A stretch of DNA of 64,000 nucleotides. It comes from Girardinichthys multiradiatus (Eukaryota > Chordata > Actinopteri > Cyprinodontiformes > Goodeidae). Below the pieces are notes generated by a model. It was not told the origin of the DNA. It worked only from the letters and a program-made list of their open reading frames with translations, and did no database searches. The stretch lies in NCBI RefSeq assembly GCF_021462225.1, contig NC_061794.1, positions 16,447,784 to 16,511,783 on the forward strand. Direction: 5' to 3'. A program made the translations under genes and the position numbers. Position 1 is the first letter of the stretch, and each line of letters starts with the position of its first letter. Shown piece after piece: positions 12,387 through 24,299 of the stretch.

Positions 12387-14860
12387 TGAGGCAGTGAAAC
12401 AGAAAGCCAGGAGAAACTAATTATCAGTTCCCAGAGAGCCTGAGAAGCCTGAACCTGAGTGAAAACACCTGAAGGACTGGCAGGCAGGCAACTAGAGACA
12501 AAATAAATTGGGAAATTAATGTTCTATTATTGGAGAGGGAATGTGTGTAGGCTGGTGGTTACTTTCAGATGGATGGTTTGATCACCTTTAGGGTTGCTCT
12601 TGGTCATTTTCAGGGGCAGTTTCTATTGACCTGTGAAGCACACTGCCCGTCAAACTTAAAGACTGTTTATTAAACTGTAAACAGCAATGATCAAATGATT
12701 TTTCCACTACTTGTGGCTCATTTGGGATTTGTTTCATTTCAAACAGCACTGTGCCTTCAGTCTGGCCATTTTCTTACTTAGTGGCCATCAGGGTCTGTGA
12801 CTTGTGCACAGAATTGCCCCATTCACCCATTAACACCAAACGTATCACTCTTGAAACCTAAGTATTTGTGAAACCTGTACCTCCTTAACAAAAGGTAGCA
12901 CTGTCCCCAACAGCCTGCTGAATTAAATGAATATATTACTTTATAACAATGTAAAATCCATGACATTCTTTTGATCCTTTTGGTTTTACACGACCGCAAA
13001 CGCCTAATGTATCAATTATGATACAAACTATTTTTAAAAGGTTTTGTTGAAAGCATCCCAAAAAGATAGATTTTTAAAAATCAGAATATTTTTAAAATTG
13101 TATTTTTTTGTAACAGACTTTAAAGGATTAAACCCTTTGTGAAACCATTTGTGGATAGAGGAATGTAGGGTCGGAGGGGGACATTCATTATACTGAGTAT
13201 TTAATTCACATCATATCATTAAAAAAACATATCTTTTAAAAACAAAATAAAAACACACAGACACACATAAAGACATCAACCTTCAAGCAGACAAAACTAT
13301 GCAGAGACACTTGTTGCAATGTTTGTAGAAGTCTGGCGCATACCTTGTTTAACCATGTGTTATAATAGTCAAAGCTCTTACTATTGAATTTGTTGACTTT
13401 TTCAAATGACACAAAAGGTAGTAAGGCATTAAAAGTTGCAGCATTACTTGTGACAAACATTTGATTTGACTAAAAAGAGGTACAATAGGCTCAACTTTAA
13501 CGTAATCTGGTCACATGTAAAATTTACGTGCCAACATATTAGCTTGCATAGTGTTAATATGATTAAAATTTTTGGATCTGCCATTTGTAAGTAATCAAAA
13601 CTTTGATCAGTTTTGAAAATGTGATGATCTCTGCTGATTTTAGAAAGGTAAGACCTTCTGCTCTGAGAGAATAAAGCACCGTATATGTTATTACCTATCT
13701 AGCTTCCACTTCCTGTCGACGCTACATCGGGGGAGACAATTATACAGACAACCGGAGGGGTCAAGTTTATTTTCCAGAATTCAGAAACCAAAATAAAAAA
13801 AAAAAACTGTTCTGCAGTTCATAGGGCAAAACCGCATAATAATCGTTGTAGTCAGATGCCACTTACAAACATTTGTGTGCAAAACCGCCAGAAAATCAGA
13901 CCCTCAACATACAAAAGCAGACCTTTAAACTGTAATACATCTAAAATCAGCCCAAACATAATAAAGAGGGAGATGTTATTACTAAACAGCACTGATAAAA
14001 GAAGAATCATCTTTCAATTTCATCTTTCAGCTATTTTCTACAGGAAAAATGGGCGAAAATAAACAACCTTCTTCACAGTTTTATTCAACATTCTCTTTCA
14101 GCGAGTGATCGATAGATAAGCAGGTTATTTCATTAACCATATCTGAGAAGATAATAGACAAAGTAAGTTTTTGAAAATGTAAAAAGCTTGATCTTGAGCT
14201 TCCTGTCCCTTCCATTTATTCAGACTCCATTAGATTTTAGGTAGCCGGGGTCATAATGATTTATTTGGTTTAATATGAAACAAGCAAATGATGGAAATTA
14301 CCACTAACTGACAGGAAAATAAAGCAGAGACTGTTTACAGTAAAAACTTGTTATGCCATCTAATGTCATAAAATATAAATAATAATAGTCCTGATCTGGA
14401 ATAGACAGACATTTCTGAGCTTTTGGAGAACAATTATGAATCCATTTCCTGCCTGGCAGGCGTTCTTCTAAGCCTTGTGATGGAGGAAATACTGTTCAAC
14501 AACCAGTACACCTGGTAAACACCTAAGAGGTTGTTCTTACATCCGTTCACAGTTCTTTCAAGTAGAAAACACGGAACTGAAGTTAGCATCTGATTAAAAG
14601 CCTCTATTTTGACAGTAAAATTTCTGAAACAGCCTTTACTCAGATGTTTAAACAGAAGCTATTGTTCACAACTTTAACTCAGAAGGACAAAAGAACCTGC
14701 CTGAAAACACTTTTTGGAGAAAGTGTAATTTAAGCAAAATGTTCCAAAGGTTAGCAAGGATGCACTCTGAAGGGAAAACCTAAACTGTAAACATTTTATT
14801 TATGTACTTATAGCTGATTCTAGCATTCGTCAGTAGGGAGTCAAGTCACCACTAAGATAT
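11720..14860. other. Intergenic, microsatellites only
   Basis: AT-rich DNA with a short GT tract at about 12114-12123 and a (CA)n tract at 12348-12386. The open frames here are either microsatellite-coded (12102-12386 minus) or featureless. No gene seen. Confidence 0.5.
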
Positions 14861-14879
14861 GTTGTTGTCATTTTGTCAA

Positions 14880-15140
14880 ATGTAGAAAAATCCAACCTCA
14901 GATTGTTTATTAAAGTGGGGTGGGGTGGCATCTCAGGATCACCAAGTTTCTAAATCAACCCTTAAATTAGCCTTTTCTCTCCTACCATCACAAATGTAAA
15001 CATGTAGAGTTTTCTAAACTCTGCTGGGACTTTCATTGAAACCCTGTGCTTTGGTCTGATGAGGTAAGATTGAGTTTTTCAGCCACAAAGGAAAATTTAA
15101 CAAAAAGCCCCTCATTCCTAATGTTGAGTATAGAGGAATA
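14880..15140 (+). repeat. Tc1-like transposase fragment
   Basis: Degenerate coding remnant; the segment GTGCTTTGGTCTGATGAGG at about 15046-15064 matches the 'VLWSDET' catalytic-Asp region of a fish Tc1-like family. Frames are broken throughout. Confidence 0.6.
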
Positions 15141-15564
15141 TCTGTGAAAGTTGGTTGTGCAAACTAAAGAAATTTACAAATTTCTCAGTACTCACAGAAT
15201 TATAAAGGACATTGTATTTCACCATCATTTTTACAGTTCAACCCAGATATTTGTGTGGAATTTAATAATTTCTGATTCTGAACACTTGCAGAGTTTTCTG
15301 TCTTTCATTAGACTACAGATAGAAAACCGTTTTTATCCGAATCTTGACAAATCAGGTGAAGAATCACATTGACCGCAAAATGGCAAAACACCGCTCTCTA
15401 TATAGACTGAACTCAGATCAGATGGAGCAAACATTTAGAGGCGGAAATGGGAAAATGTCCAACCTGTTAAAAAGGTGATTAACTGTGTTTAGGTTCCCTC
15501 TCTGCAACATCTGAGCTCCTGGCCCTGTATAGGAGTAACATTAGTGGTCATGGTGATGCTGTTG

Positions 15565-15568
<4 letters not shown>

Positions 15569-15616
<48 letters not shown>
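15569..15616. repeat. (TG)24 microsatellite
   Basis: Uninterrupted 48-bp TG run, followed by TATGATGGGTTGGGTTGGGGG. Long pure dinucleotide tracts like this are usually length-polymorphic. Confidence 0.98.
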
Positions 15617-15619
<3 letters not shown>

Positions 15620-15784
15620 ATGGGTTGGGTTGGGGGTTACCTCTCTGTCAGAACTCTTCTGTCACACTCTGTAATGATCAAAGCTCTCCCAGGGACCCCC
15701 TACCATACAACCAGTCAACTGGACAATAATTGCTTAGCCATGCAGCCCACGCTCCACATGCCTTATACAAGATCCCTCTCTGTC

Positions 15785-16096
15785 ACACACACACACACAT
15801 CCGTGTTTTACTATCTTTATGAGGACTTTTCGGTTACTTCCATTGACTTCCATTCATTTTCCTTGATTTTTAGTGCCTAACACTAACCCTAACCCTAACC
15901 AGTTAATACCTAACCCTAACAATAACTCAATTCATACCCTAGTCCTAAACCTAACCCCTGTCCCAAGAATGGAATTTGGAAAAGTGAGGACCAGGAAAAT
16001 GTCCTCACTTTGTCAAAATGTCCTCACTTTGTGATAAAAATACGAAAATTGGTTCTCACTCGGCAACAAGTACAAGTACACACACACACACACACA
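15785..16096. repeat. Interspersed repeat with telomere-like (CCCTAA) tract and CA flanks
   Basis: Between two CA microsatellites (15785-15801 and 16078-16096) lies a unit with CCTAACCCTAACC-type repeats (about 15872-15957) and two nearby copies of a TGTCCTCACTTTGT motif (about 15998-16012 and 16019-16033). I recall similar unclassified repeats in many fish introns; the telomere-like part is short and degenerate. Confidence 0.7.
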
Positions 16097-16989
16097 TATA
16101 TTTATATCTGTATTTTGTCGTTCTCTGGGTTTCTTGTTTACATCACTCCTCATATGCGTCTGCTGTTTCAGCTTCTTCCATTTTTTAGGTCTGTCTTTTA
16201 TATATCACCACTCTTTCTCTCCTCCTCAGTTGAATCATTTTGCTGTTATTCTGCAACAGTACGAGTTTTTTTTTTTTTTTGTCATTTTTGTCTGGGTGTC
16301 TCTCATGCACTGTCTTACTTATAATTTATTCCTGCTTGGCTCTGCCTGTTTTTAGTTTCTTTTTGAGATTTTTCGTTCAGCTTGTTTGCTTTTGTATTTA
16401 CCAACATTAAGAGTTTTGGTCTCTCAAAATCTCTCTTTAATCCAAGTTATTCTGCAGTAAAAGTGACTTTTATTTTATTGCAGTAAAACTGTCTACTAAA
16501 TTATTCTACTATCTTCCATCATTTGCACAGCTGAAAATATGTTCATACACTGTATAAAAGAACCTTAACCTTTTGTTTCACTATCTGACCTTCATTAACT
16601 TTTTTTGTTGTAGGTCAGTTAAGGTGATCAAAATAAATTCTGTGTTAAGTTTTGAAAACTTGCATTTGTCCAAATTCTAAGTGTTCAGAGAGGTAAGATA
16701 TTGACTGCTCTTAACCTCTTTCCAGAATCCCACTTAAAACATTTTAACATACGACTACACAAGATGTGTTAACCATTTGATTTTGATTTTAACGGTCTTT
16801 ATAAACCAAATAAACCTTCTCAAATAAAGTGTTAACATTACTTATTTTAGCAACCAAAATACAATTGCTATGAACACTGCCTTAGCAAATGTGTTTGGTA
16901 TTATTTTGTTGTTCTTTTATGCTACTTTGTCAACAGATCTTGTAAATGCACAATAACCCCAAGTATACTGTACCACCATACTAGTTACA

Positions 16990-17220
16990 AAGGTGCTTAA
17001 GGGCCACAAAGTTTTCTCTATGAGTGACTGTCACAAAACTCTGATCTCAGTCCCGTAGAAAATGTGTGGAGAGAGCTGAAACGATGAGCAATCTGACTCA
17101 GTTACACCAGTTCTTTCTGGAGGAATTGACCAAAATTCCAAAAGAACATTTTGTATTCAAAGTTGATGTTGGAAGCAGGAAAAAATTGGATCAAAGGATT
17201 TCAGTAATTTTGACAAGTGC
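16990..17220 (+). repeat. Tc1-like transposase C-terminal fragment
   Basis: CTCAGTCCCGTAGAAAATGT encodes the catalytic 'SPVENVWRELKR'-like segment, where the Glu of DD34E sits; decayed downstream sequence follows. It abuts a different Tc1-like copy starting near 17225. Confidence 0.7.
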
Positions 17221-17224
17221 CAGA

Positions 17225-18045
17225 TTGTGATGGCTAGACAACTGGATCAGAGCATCTCCAAAACTGCAGCTCTTGTCGCAAAGCTTGCTGTAGTCTGATC
17301 CAGCAGACAAGCTACAGTAGCTTGTAGAACACCTTTTTACAAGCTCCTGTAGAAAGGTGTTCGAATACACAGTAATAGCAACACAGTTTGTTGCAGATGG
17401 AGCTGCATAGATGCTGACCAGTCAGGAAGCTCCTAATCCATGTCCACCACCAAAAGCACCAACAATTTGGCACATAAGTATCAGAACCGGACCATGGAGC
17501 AATGGAGGAACGTGTTGAGGTTTGATTAATCATATTTTTTTACATCACCTGGATGGGTGGGTGGGTGGGTGGGTGTGCCTCACTTACCTGGGGAACACAT
17601 GTCACCAGGGCATACCATGAAAAGGAGGAAAGCTTTCACAGGCAGTGTGATGATTTGAGCAAAGTTCTGGTGGAAACCTTGGGTCCTGGCATCAAGATGG
17701 ATGATACTGTGACACTTACGACCTATAGGCATTGTTGCAGGCCATGTACATCATAGCAGGATGATTTCCCACAAAGAAAAAATGGTTCAGGAATGGTTTG
17801 AGGAGCAAAGTTTTAGCTTGGCCGTCAAATCCCTCAGATCTCAATCCAATCGAGTTTCTGTGGGATGTGCTGGACAAACAAGTCAGATCCACAGAGGCCA
17901 TGTCTTACAAATTACTGGACTTAAAGGATGTGTTGCTAACATCTTGGTGCCAGGTACCAGAGCACACCTCCAGCGTTCTACTGGCTTCTACAGATCAAAA
18001 GCTGTTTTGACTGCAAAAAGGAGACAAACAGATAGATGGTGATAA
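17225..18045 (+). pseudogene. Tc1-like transposase pseudogene, second family
   Basis: The stretch opens with an N-terminal DNA-binding segment ([17 protein letters not shown]) and jumps, probably by internal deletion, to the region before the first catalytic Asp. It then continues through a GGGT-rich segment at 17555-17573 to the C-terminal NPSDLNPIEFLWDVLDKQVR (about 17827-17886) and LLLTSWCQVPEHT. Several stops and frame changes are present. It is a dead DNA transposon, unrelated to any nearby gene. Confidence 0.8.
17555..17573 (+). other. G-quadruplex motif, five GGG runs with T loops
   Basis: GGGTGGGTGGGTGGGTGGG lies inside the transposase pseudogene. Single-T loops are the most stable known parallel G-quadruplex layout. 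Confidence 0.9.
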
Positions 18046-18049
18046 TGTA

Positions 18050-19080
18050 TGTGTGGATATTTGATAACTAAAACTGAAGTTTAAAATATGCTTCTATACT
18101 TGTACATTTGATATGACTGATTTTAAAACATCTCTATTTCTTGCTTTTCTGTTTATTCTTCTAACTATAACTTTCAGCACATCTTTTCATTTTTTGCTGA
18201 ATAATTTGCGTATTTAGCTCACTGACCTTCTGTGGTTTGCTGTTACTCAGTAAGTTAATCTTCAAAAATCTCAGCATCCAGATGGTCCATAAAGTATTGA
18301 CAGATCTTACTTTTACCACTGAAATAGTGCAATTCTATAAATAATTTTTACTCTTTGAAGCAGCAACTGATCCGGCATCCCTGCAGTTATCTGTCGTATT
18401 TAACTTCTTTCTCTCCTCAACACCATGCACTGATCCATGCTACATCTCTCTCACTTCCAAGAGGGACCTGGCATCCCACCTCCCTTTTCATCCTCATCAC
18501 CTCTTCCGGGCCCTGCGACAGACCACAGACCAAAGCGGCAGGAAGTGGAGCAGAGAGACGAGAGAGCACATCATGAGACTGGTATTAAACGCGTACAGCA
18601 CACACGCTTATGCAGTAATACAACAAAACCATCAGGAAGCTCCGTGTGCTTTATAACTTGTCGTCCCCTGAGAGGCTTTTCCGCATTACTCACCCCTGAT
18701 TATTCCACACGTCTAAGATCTACAAGGCTGCTGTAGTAAAGTCTGCTCATATTTTTAGCATTTGATTTCACTGCTTCCTTTCTGCATCAATCAAACTTCA
18801 GAATGCAGTCAGACCACTATTTTGCCTTCACATTTTGATGAGCAGCATGAAAGGGACTGGAGTATGTCTCACATGGAAATGAACTGGTCTACAGTTGGTC
18901 CCTAACTTTCAGAAAATAAACTTTACATTGAATTCATTGAAATAAATCTTTTTACAGGTCTAATAATAGCATAATAATAACAGTAATACTACATCACATG
19001 TTGAAGTTGGTCAAAGTTTATTTCCACATCTGCATTAAATCTGAAACTGCAAGGATGCAGTTATGACCTTTCTGCCTTTA
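18050..19080. other. Intergenic, no gene seen
   Basis: Open frames at 18355-18736 (73 and 99 codons) are proline/serine-rich and overlap in two frames without recognisable motifs. Nothing else is supported. Confidence 0.45.
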
Positions 19081-19194
19081 GCTCATAGAAGATACACTAT
19101 CTAAAATGTACGTATGCAGTGTATTTTATTTGACCAATTCAAAGCGTTGCTTCGCTGTGAAGTGTAAGGAAAGATTATATTTGATTTAACAGAT

Positions 19195-19550
19195 AAAATA
19201 TGAAAAGCATTGTGTAGCATTTCGCTCCACACAAAGGGTTGTACATGTAGGCCAGAACTTCCTGTTTTGGTCTTTTCTAACCAGAGCACCTTTTGCTGTT
19301 TGCTGTGCCTTACAGCAATTCTATATGCCACTCATTGATAAAAATCAGATTTGTAGAGTGTACATAGTTTTATATTCCATCTGTCGATAGATTATCCTAC
19401 CTGAGCTTTGATTCTCTCCAGCTCCTCCAATTTTACCATGGGCCTCTTGGTTGTTTCCCTGATTACTGCTCTTTTTGTCCGGCCGGTCAGTTTAGGTATT
19501 CACTGAACCTTAGTCTTCTGATTAAGAGTAGAAACGTTGCTTTTGACAGT
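19195..19550 (-). repeat. Tc1-like fragments, minus strand
   Basis: TACATGTAGGCCAGAACTTC (about 19242-19261), followed by GGTCTTTTCTAACCAGAGCA, is the reverse complement of a Tc1-like transposase coding region around the first catalytic Asp. The block 19420-19500 matches the more N-terminal coding region of the same family. Highly decayed. Confidence 0.6.
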
Positions 19551-19559
19551 TTGGTTTTA

Positions 19560-20030
19560 TGTTTTGTGTCATTTTTATTTGTATTTTAGTAGATCCTTGT
19601 GTTTAATCATCCTGTGTTGATGATTTTTCTTTATTTCTGTGTTTTTGTGTTGATTCGGTTTTCTTATTTTCTCTCTGCTTTTTGTAGCATTTTCCTCATG
19701 TCATTGCAGCCATTCTCCCTTCACAGCTCTCGTGCATCCACTAATCACTCACCAGTTCTAGCAATCATCTCCTGTATTTCTGAATCTCATTTGCTCTCAG
19801 CCGTTGTCAGATACACCTATTGCTCCTGGTCCCTGTTTTTTTTTCCTGTGTGCACCCTGTGCTCCTTGGCATGGTTATTTTTTGATTGCACACCTTGCAC
19901 TCGTTTCTGTAACCCTTTTGGACCTTATTAAAGCTCATGTTACCACAGCCATGATGCCACCTGCCTCATGCCTGCACTTGGGTCCTCTACCACAACACAT
20001 AACAACATAAAATTTATGAGGGTAGAGAAG
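19560..20030 (+). repeat. Unclassified interspersed repeat (LTR-like tail)
   Basis: Thymine-rich sequence ends in TTATTAAAGCTCATG and a CTGCACTTGGGTCCTC-type stretch, a 3' end I recall from many fish interspersed repeats. A related-looking T-rich repeat is at about 23890-24260. No termini or target duplication were resolved. Confidence 0.4.
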
Positions 20031-20137
20031 CCAACAAAAAGCAAACAACATCAGAACTAGAGCTGCCCAATATATACGTAAAATCACAATTATTGCAATA
20101 TCACATTTTGCTGATTTTTTAATTGCAAATGTATATG

Positions 20138-20171
<34 letters not shown>
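20138..20171. repeat. (AT)n microsatellite
   Basis: About 34 bp of alternating AT, self-complementary and able to extrude a cruciform. Confidence 0.95.
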
Positions 20172-20176
<5 letters not shown>

Positions 20177-20179
20177 ATA

Positions 20180-21570
20180 TTTGGCTTCCTGGATGAACTC
20201 TGGATAAAGACACAAGATAAAGATATTAGTGGCCTTAATCTCTAGAAAAAAGATGGTAGCATCGACATGACAAAAAAGAAAGAGAAGATTGAGAAAAACC
20301 TGAATTAATTACAGTTGATGTTGTCACTGAAATATTTAGCATTTATATTGCAGCTGCATGTTTTCCAAATACCATGCAGCCCCGATTAAAGTCTTTACAG
20401 ATTATGTATGAGGTGTCAAAGTTTTACTTCGAGAGACAATTTCTTTCTGTATAGTGACATATTCTTTGTAGGAAGTCAGATGTAGCATTCTCTCTTGGTG
20501 CTCAATAACTAAAAAGACTATCCGTTTAGATTTGCAGCAACTACTGGAGCATCTCAAATGTCTATGCAACAAGGAGCAGCGGTGTTTTATTCAAACACTG
20601 CTTATAGCTTGAAATCCCAGGTTTATATAAAATTAGAACCCTGCTTAAATCTAGTGTCACATGTACCGGTGCTTTTTTCCCCACAGTGGACTTGCATGGA
20701 TCACTCTGCCTTGAAACACTCATCCAAGAGAACCTCATTAGTGCTGGTTACAGCTGAGACCTGTCTGATGTCTGACACTCTACATGTTATTTCAGAGGCT
20801 TCTCAATGCTGACGGTTTGGGGAGAGACTCTTCTTCGAGTAATAATAGGAGAAAACTGGATTTTGTCTTAACAAAAAAAAGGCTGGTTTCAGTGCAAATA
20901 CCTTTTCTGTATAGGAAAAGACGAGACACTGTGGCACTAAAAATGGCTGTATAAACTGTAACAAGCAGCTTGTGCCCTGCAGAGGACTTGTGATACCCCT
21001 AAAACCTAAAATCTCAGTGCAGAACTGGATTGCTCCCCTCCGTCACTCACAGATTATACCATAGCTGGCTGGGGCTGACTGTGCAATGCATCCTGAACAA
21101 AGGGAGAGACAGAGAGGATAAAAGAGCAGGAGAGAAACCCAGAGAGGACGATTATGAAAAAAAAGCCTGCTAGTCAAAGGCTCTGTGAAAGTGAAATCCC
21201 CTCTCTCAGCTCTCTGGCTGGTGAACAAGCAGGGAGCCACAATGGTTAACAGATTCCCCCGGATTTGAAACACAAAGGGTGGGCAGTCGTCCACCAGATA
21301 ACCCTACAGACCCCCTCCACCTGATTGCATGCATAACCCCACTGTACATCCGCCTAGCTTTCCACCCAATCTGACTTTAGCCTCTTGAATCAGTAGCTAG
21401 TCGGCTGACACAGTGAAGGTGTGATAATACAGTATGTGTGTGCAAACAAATAACAAATCCTAGATATTTCAGCCAACCGTCACTGTTCTGCCAAACATTG
21501 GTCTCATAGTAGTGCTAATTGGAGAATTATTCCTTCTGTTTGTATTCAGAAACCCGCTCCTTCACTCAAA
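20180..21570. other. Intergenic, no gene seen
   Basis: No coding motif or transposon part recognised. A purine-rich stretch with repeated GAGAGA lies at about 21100-21150. Confidence 0.45.
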
Positions 21571-21574
21571 CAAC

Positions 21575-22560
21575 CAGGTGCATCTCAATAAGTTAGAACA
21601 TCAGCAAAAGCTTATTTCTGTAATTTGATTCAAAAACTAATTAAGAAACTAATAAATTATATGGATTCATTACACACAGTGTGAGATATATTTTAAGAAT
21701 TTATTTCGGTTAATTTTAAGGGTTAGTCATTACAGCTAATAGAAAACAAAAAATCTGGTTTTTAGACACTTAGGTTATTACAAAAAAAACACAAATTTCA
21801 ATTGTGTTTCTTGTTATAAATTCAGACCCAAATGTCGTTCAGTCCAGACAAGCATATTCAAAGTGAATCCCATACTTTCCTATTCAGTCCTAGGTTTAAA
21901 ACACTGCAGTCCGATTTTATTATGCAAAATGTTAAAACGTTTTCAGTCTAATGAAACCCAGCTGATTGCATCATGTCACTCACTTTGCAGCAGTCCCTCA
22001 TACTAAGCATGCAAGTGGCTACCAGTTGAAAGAAAAAACACCTTTTTCAACAGAAAGCAACCTCCAACAGCTCAGTGTGAGCAGCCATTAATAACAAAAA
22101 AAAGGATTTGCCTTAGAAAAATGTTAGCCTACAGAATAATGGAGAAAACTATGTCAATAACTGCATTGACTGTTCACGTGGAGGGTAAGCCACAAAAGCT
22201 CATTGATGAAGAGACTATGTGGTCACAAATAACTGTATGCATGCTTTGTAAAGGACAGTTGAGTGGAAGGAATAAATACAAATTACATGGGCTTTCTGTA
22301 ACACCTCAACAGAGCCACAGGCTGATCTCCTCCATGTCACGCTGCATTGATGCAGTAATTCATGCAAAAGGAGCTCCAACCAAGTAATGAGTGCATATAC
22401 TGAACAGTTTATGGACATACCCTTTTAGTAAGCTGAAATGCTTGAAATATATTATTCTGTGTGCAATGTATCTATATAATATGAGAGTTTAACGTTTTGA
22501 ATTGGGTTTCTGATACAAATTACATTTTTCATGATATTCTAATTTATTGAGGAGCCCTTG
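21575..22560 (+). mobile_element. Internally deleted Tc1-like element
   Basis: The left end (CAGGTGCATCTCAATAAG, 21575 on) and the right end (reverse complement CTCCTCAATAAATTAGAATA, ending 22560) form imperfect terminal inverted repeats, with TA following at 22561. Inside, an open frame (22121-22387) ends with the transposase C-terminus QQSHRLISSMSRCIDAVIHA then KGAPTK and stop. Most of the catalytic core is missing, so this is a non-autonomous remnant of about 1 kb. Confidence 0.8.
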
Positions 22561-22569
22561 TAAACCCTA

Positions 22570-23007
22570 TAGAAACTGGCAGTAAGGGGTTTTAATGTAC
22601 ACACCAGCTGAGTATCCATTAGGTGCTAATGAAGTTTTAAAACTTTGAATTTAAATTTAGTCTGGTCTCAGTCTCATTAAAAGCTGACATGTCTCATCAC
22701 ACATGGACCCAGCAGAGGAGAACCAGTGACCTGTTTCAAAACCTCTCTCTCTTACCGAAAATATCCTGGCTTCAGGTTGATTGCAACCAGGTGTTTAGTG
22801 ATCTTGGGTTTGGCATAGCCATTAGGTTGATCTCAGGCTGTTAAACAAAGAGACTATTAGGCTCAATTAATGACCAGTGTCCGATGCTGCAGCCTCAGGC
22901 GCTGTTATATTCCTGCCTGGAGCCAAGGTAGGCTGATGGTAGCAGGTGGCAGTTTGCAGCACGCCAACGGAGCACCCACTTAGCCAAGTTACATACCAAC
23001 TGTGTGG

Positions 23008-23039
<32 letters not shown>

Positions 23040-23880
23040 CTGTGTGTGTCTGTGTGTGGGTGTGGGTGTGTGTGTTTTAACTATTATGACCAGAATTGTG
23101 CTATTTGAGTTGTGCCATGACAGTGATAGTAATTGGTGCAACGCTTGGCTTCAGTTCTAATAGAATTGGGATGAGCAGGCAGGCAGCCACTGAGACTTGA
23201 CTTTTCTGAAATGGACATCAGAAGCTCTTCAGTCAGATTCAGAGGTGAGAAGAAAGAAATAAGAGGGGATTCAGTTTTTATTAGTATTTTTTTGTTTGCA
23301 GGAAAATGTGAAGATAAGAAGGAGGGCAGAAGGGTTCCTATATGTTACGATGTAGGAAAATGTCATCCTTAAAATAAAAATAAATGGAAATATTTCTGGC
23401 CTGTATCCAACAATGCTGCTATATAGAGTGAAAAGTTTGTTAATTTTCTACACCAAGAAACTATTTAATAATTCTTTATATATGTGATCATTTATATTAA
23501 ACTAGATAAAAATACATCAAATTGATTAATTTTAGAAATTTAATTTTAAAAAATCATTAAATACTTAAAAAAATAAACACAAATTTTTAAACACAATTCT
23601 AATAATTTATTTAATTTAATTATAGTCCTGTTGTGCATCATAGCATGAATTTATTTTATGTCAAATTAGTTAGTGACACTAGTGTTGCTACAGACAAAAT
23701 AATTGGTCAGCAGCTGAGTTGGTGTGCAGGTTAACCCATAAGACGTCAGGGTTTATTTGATGAGCACACAGTGACAGTTTAAACTATTTATCTATTCAAA
23801 ATGTAAAATATTTCTAAACTTATAAGAATAATTTTAAATTCTGTGTATATTCATTGTTTTTTTATTAACTCTTTTTATAG
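22570..23880. other. Intergenic with GT microsatellite
   Basis: A (TG)n tract with TCTG and GGG interruptions lies at about 23011-23074. The remainder is AT-rich without gene signals. Confidence 0.5.
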
Positions 23881-24299
23881 GTAAATATATATGTGGCAGG
23901 ATCTGTCTGTTAGGTTTGTTTTTGTTTTCTTTTTGCTCAGCCAGGTGCTTTTCTGTTCATTTCTGGTTCTTGTTTATGTTCTTAGTCTAGTCATTGTTTT
24001 CATGCATTCAGGTCACCTCCATGCTTTCCTTGCTTATTTGTGTTAATTGGTCATTTCCTCTGTCTCCCTGCACCCCTGGTCCACACCTGTGCCATATTCA
24101 CTTCTGATTACCTTGTCTCCCAGCTTATTGGTTCTCACTTCATTTCCCTCAGTTTTTAAGCTCTCTGGTTTGCATTGTTTTACACTGGTTCCTCCCTTTA
24201 ACACCTTGTTAACTACCCTGTGTCTTTACCCTGGTCCAGTCCTGAGCTTTTTCATGCCTGTTGTCTGGAATAAGACAAGGAAGACAGGAAACAAATGAA

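Noticed and set aside
15544..15880. Cys-Val repeat proteins
   Set aside because: Translation of the (TG)24 microsatellite.
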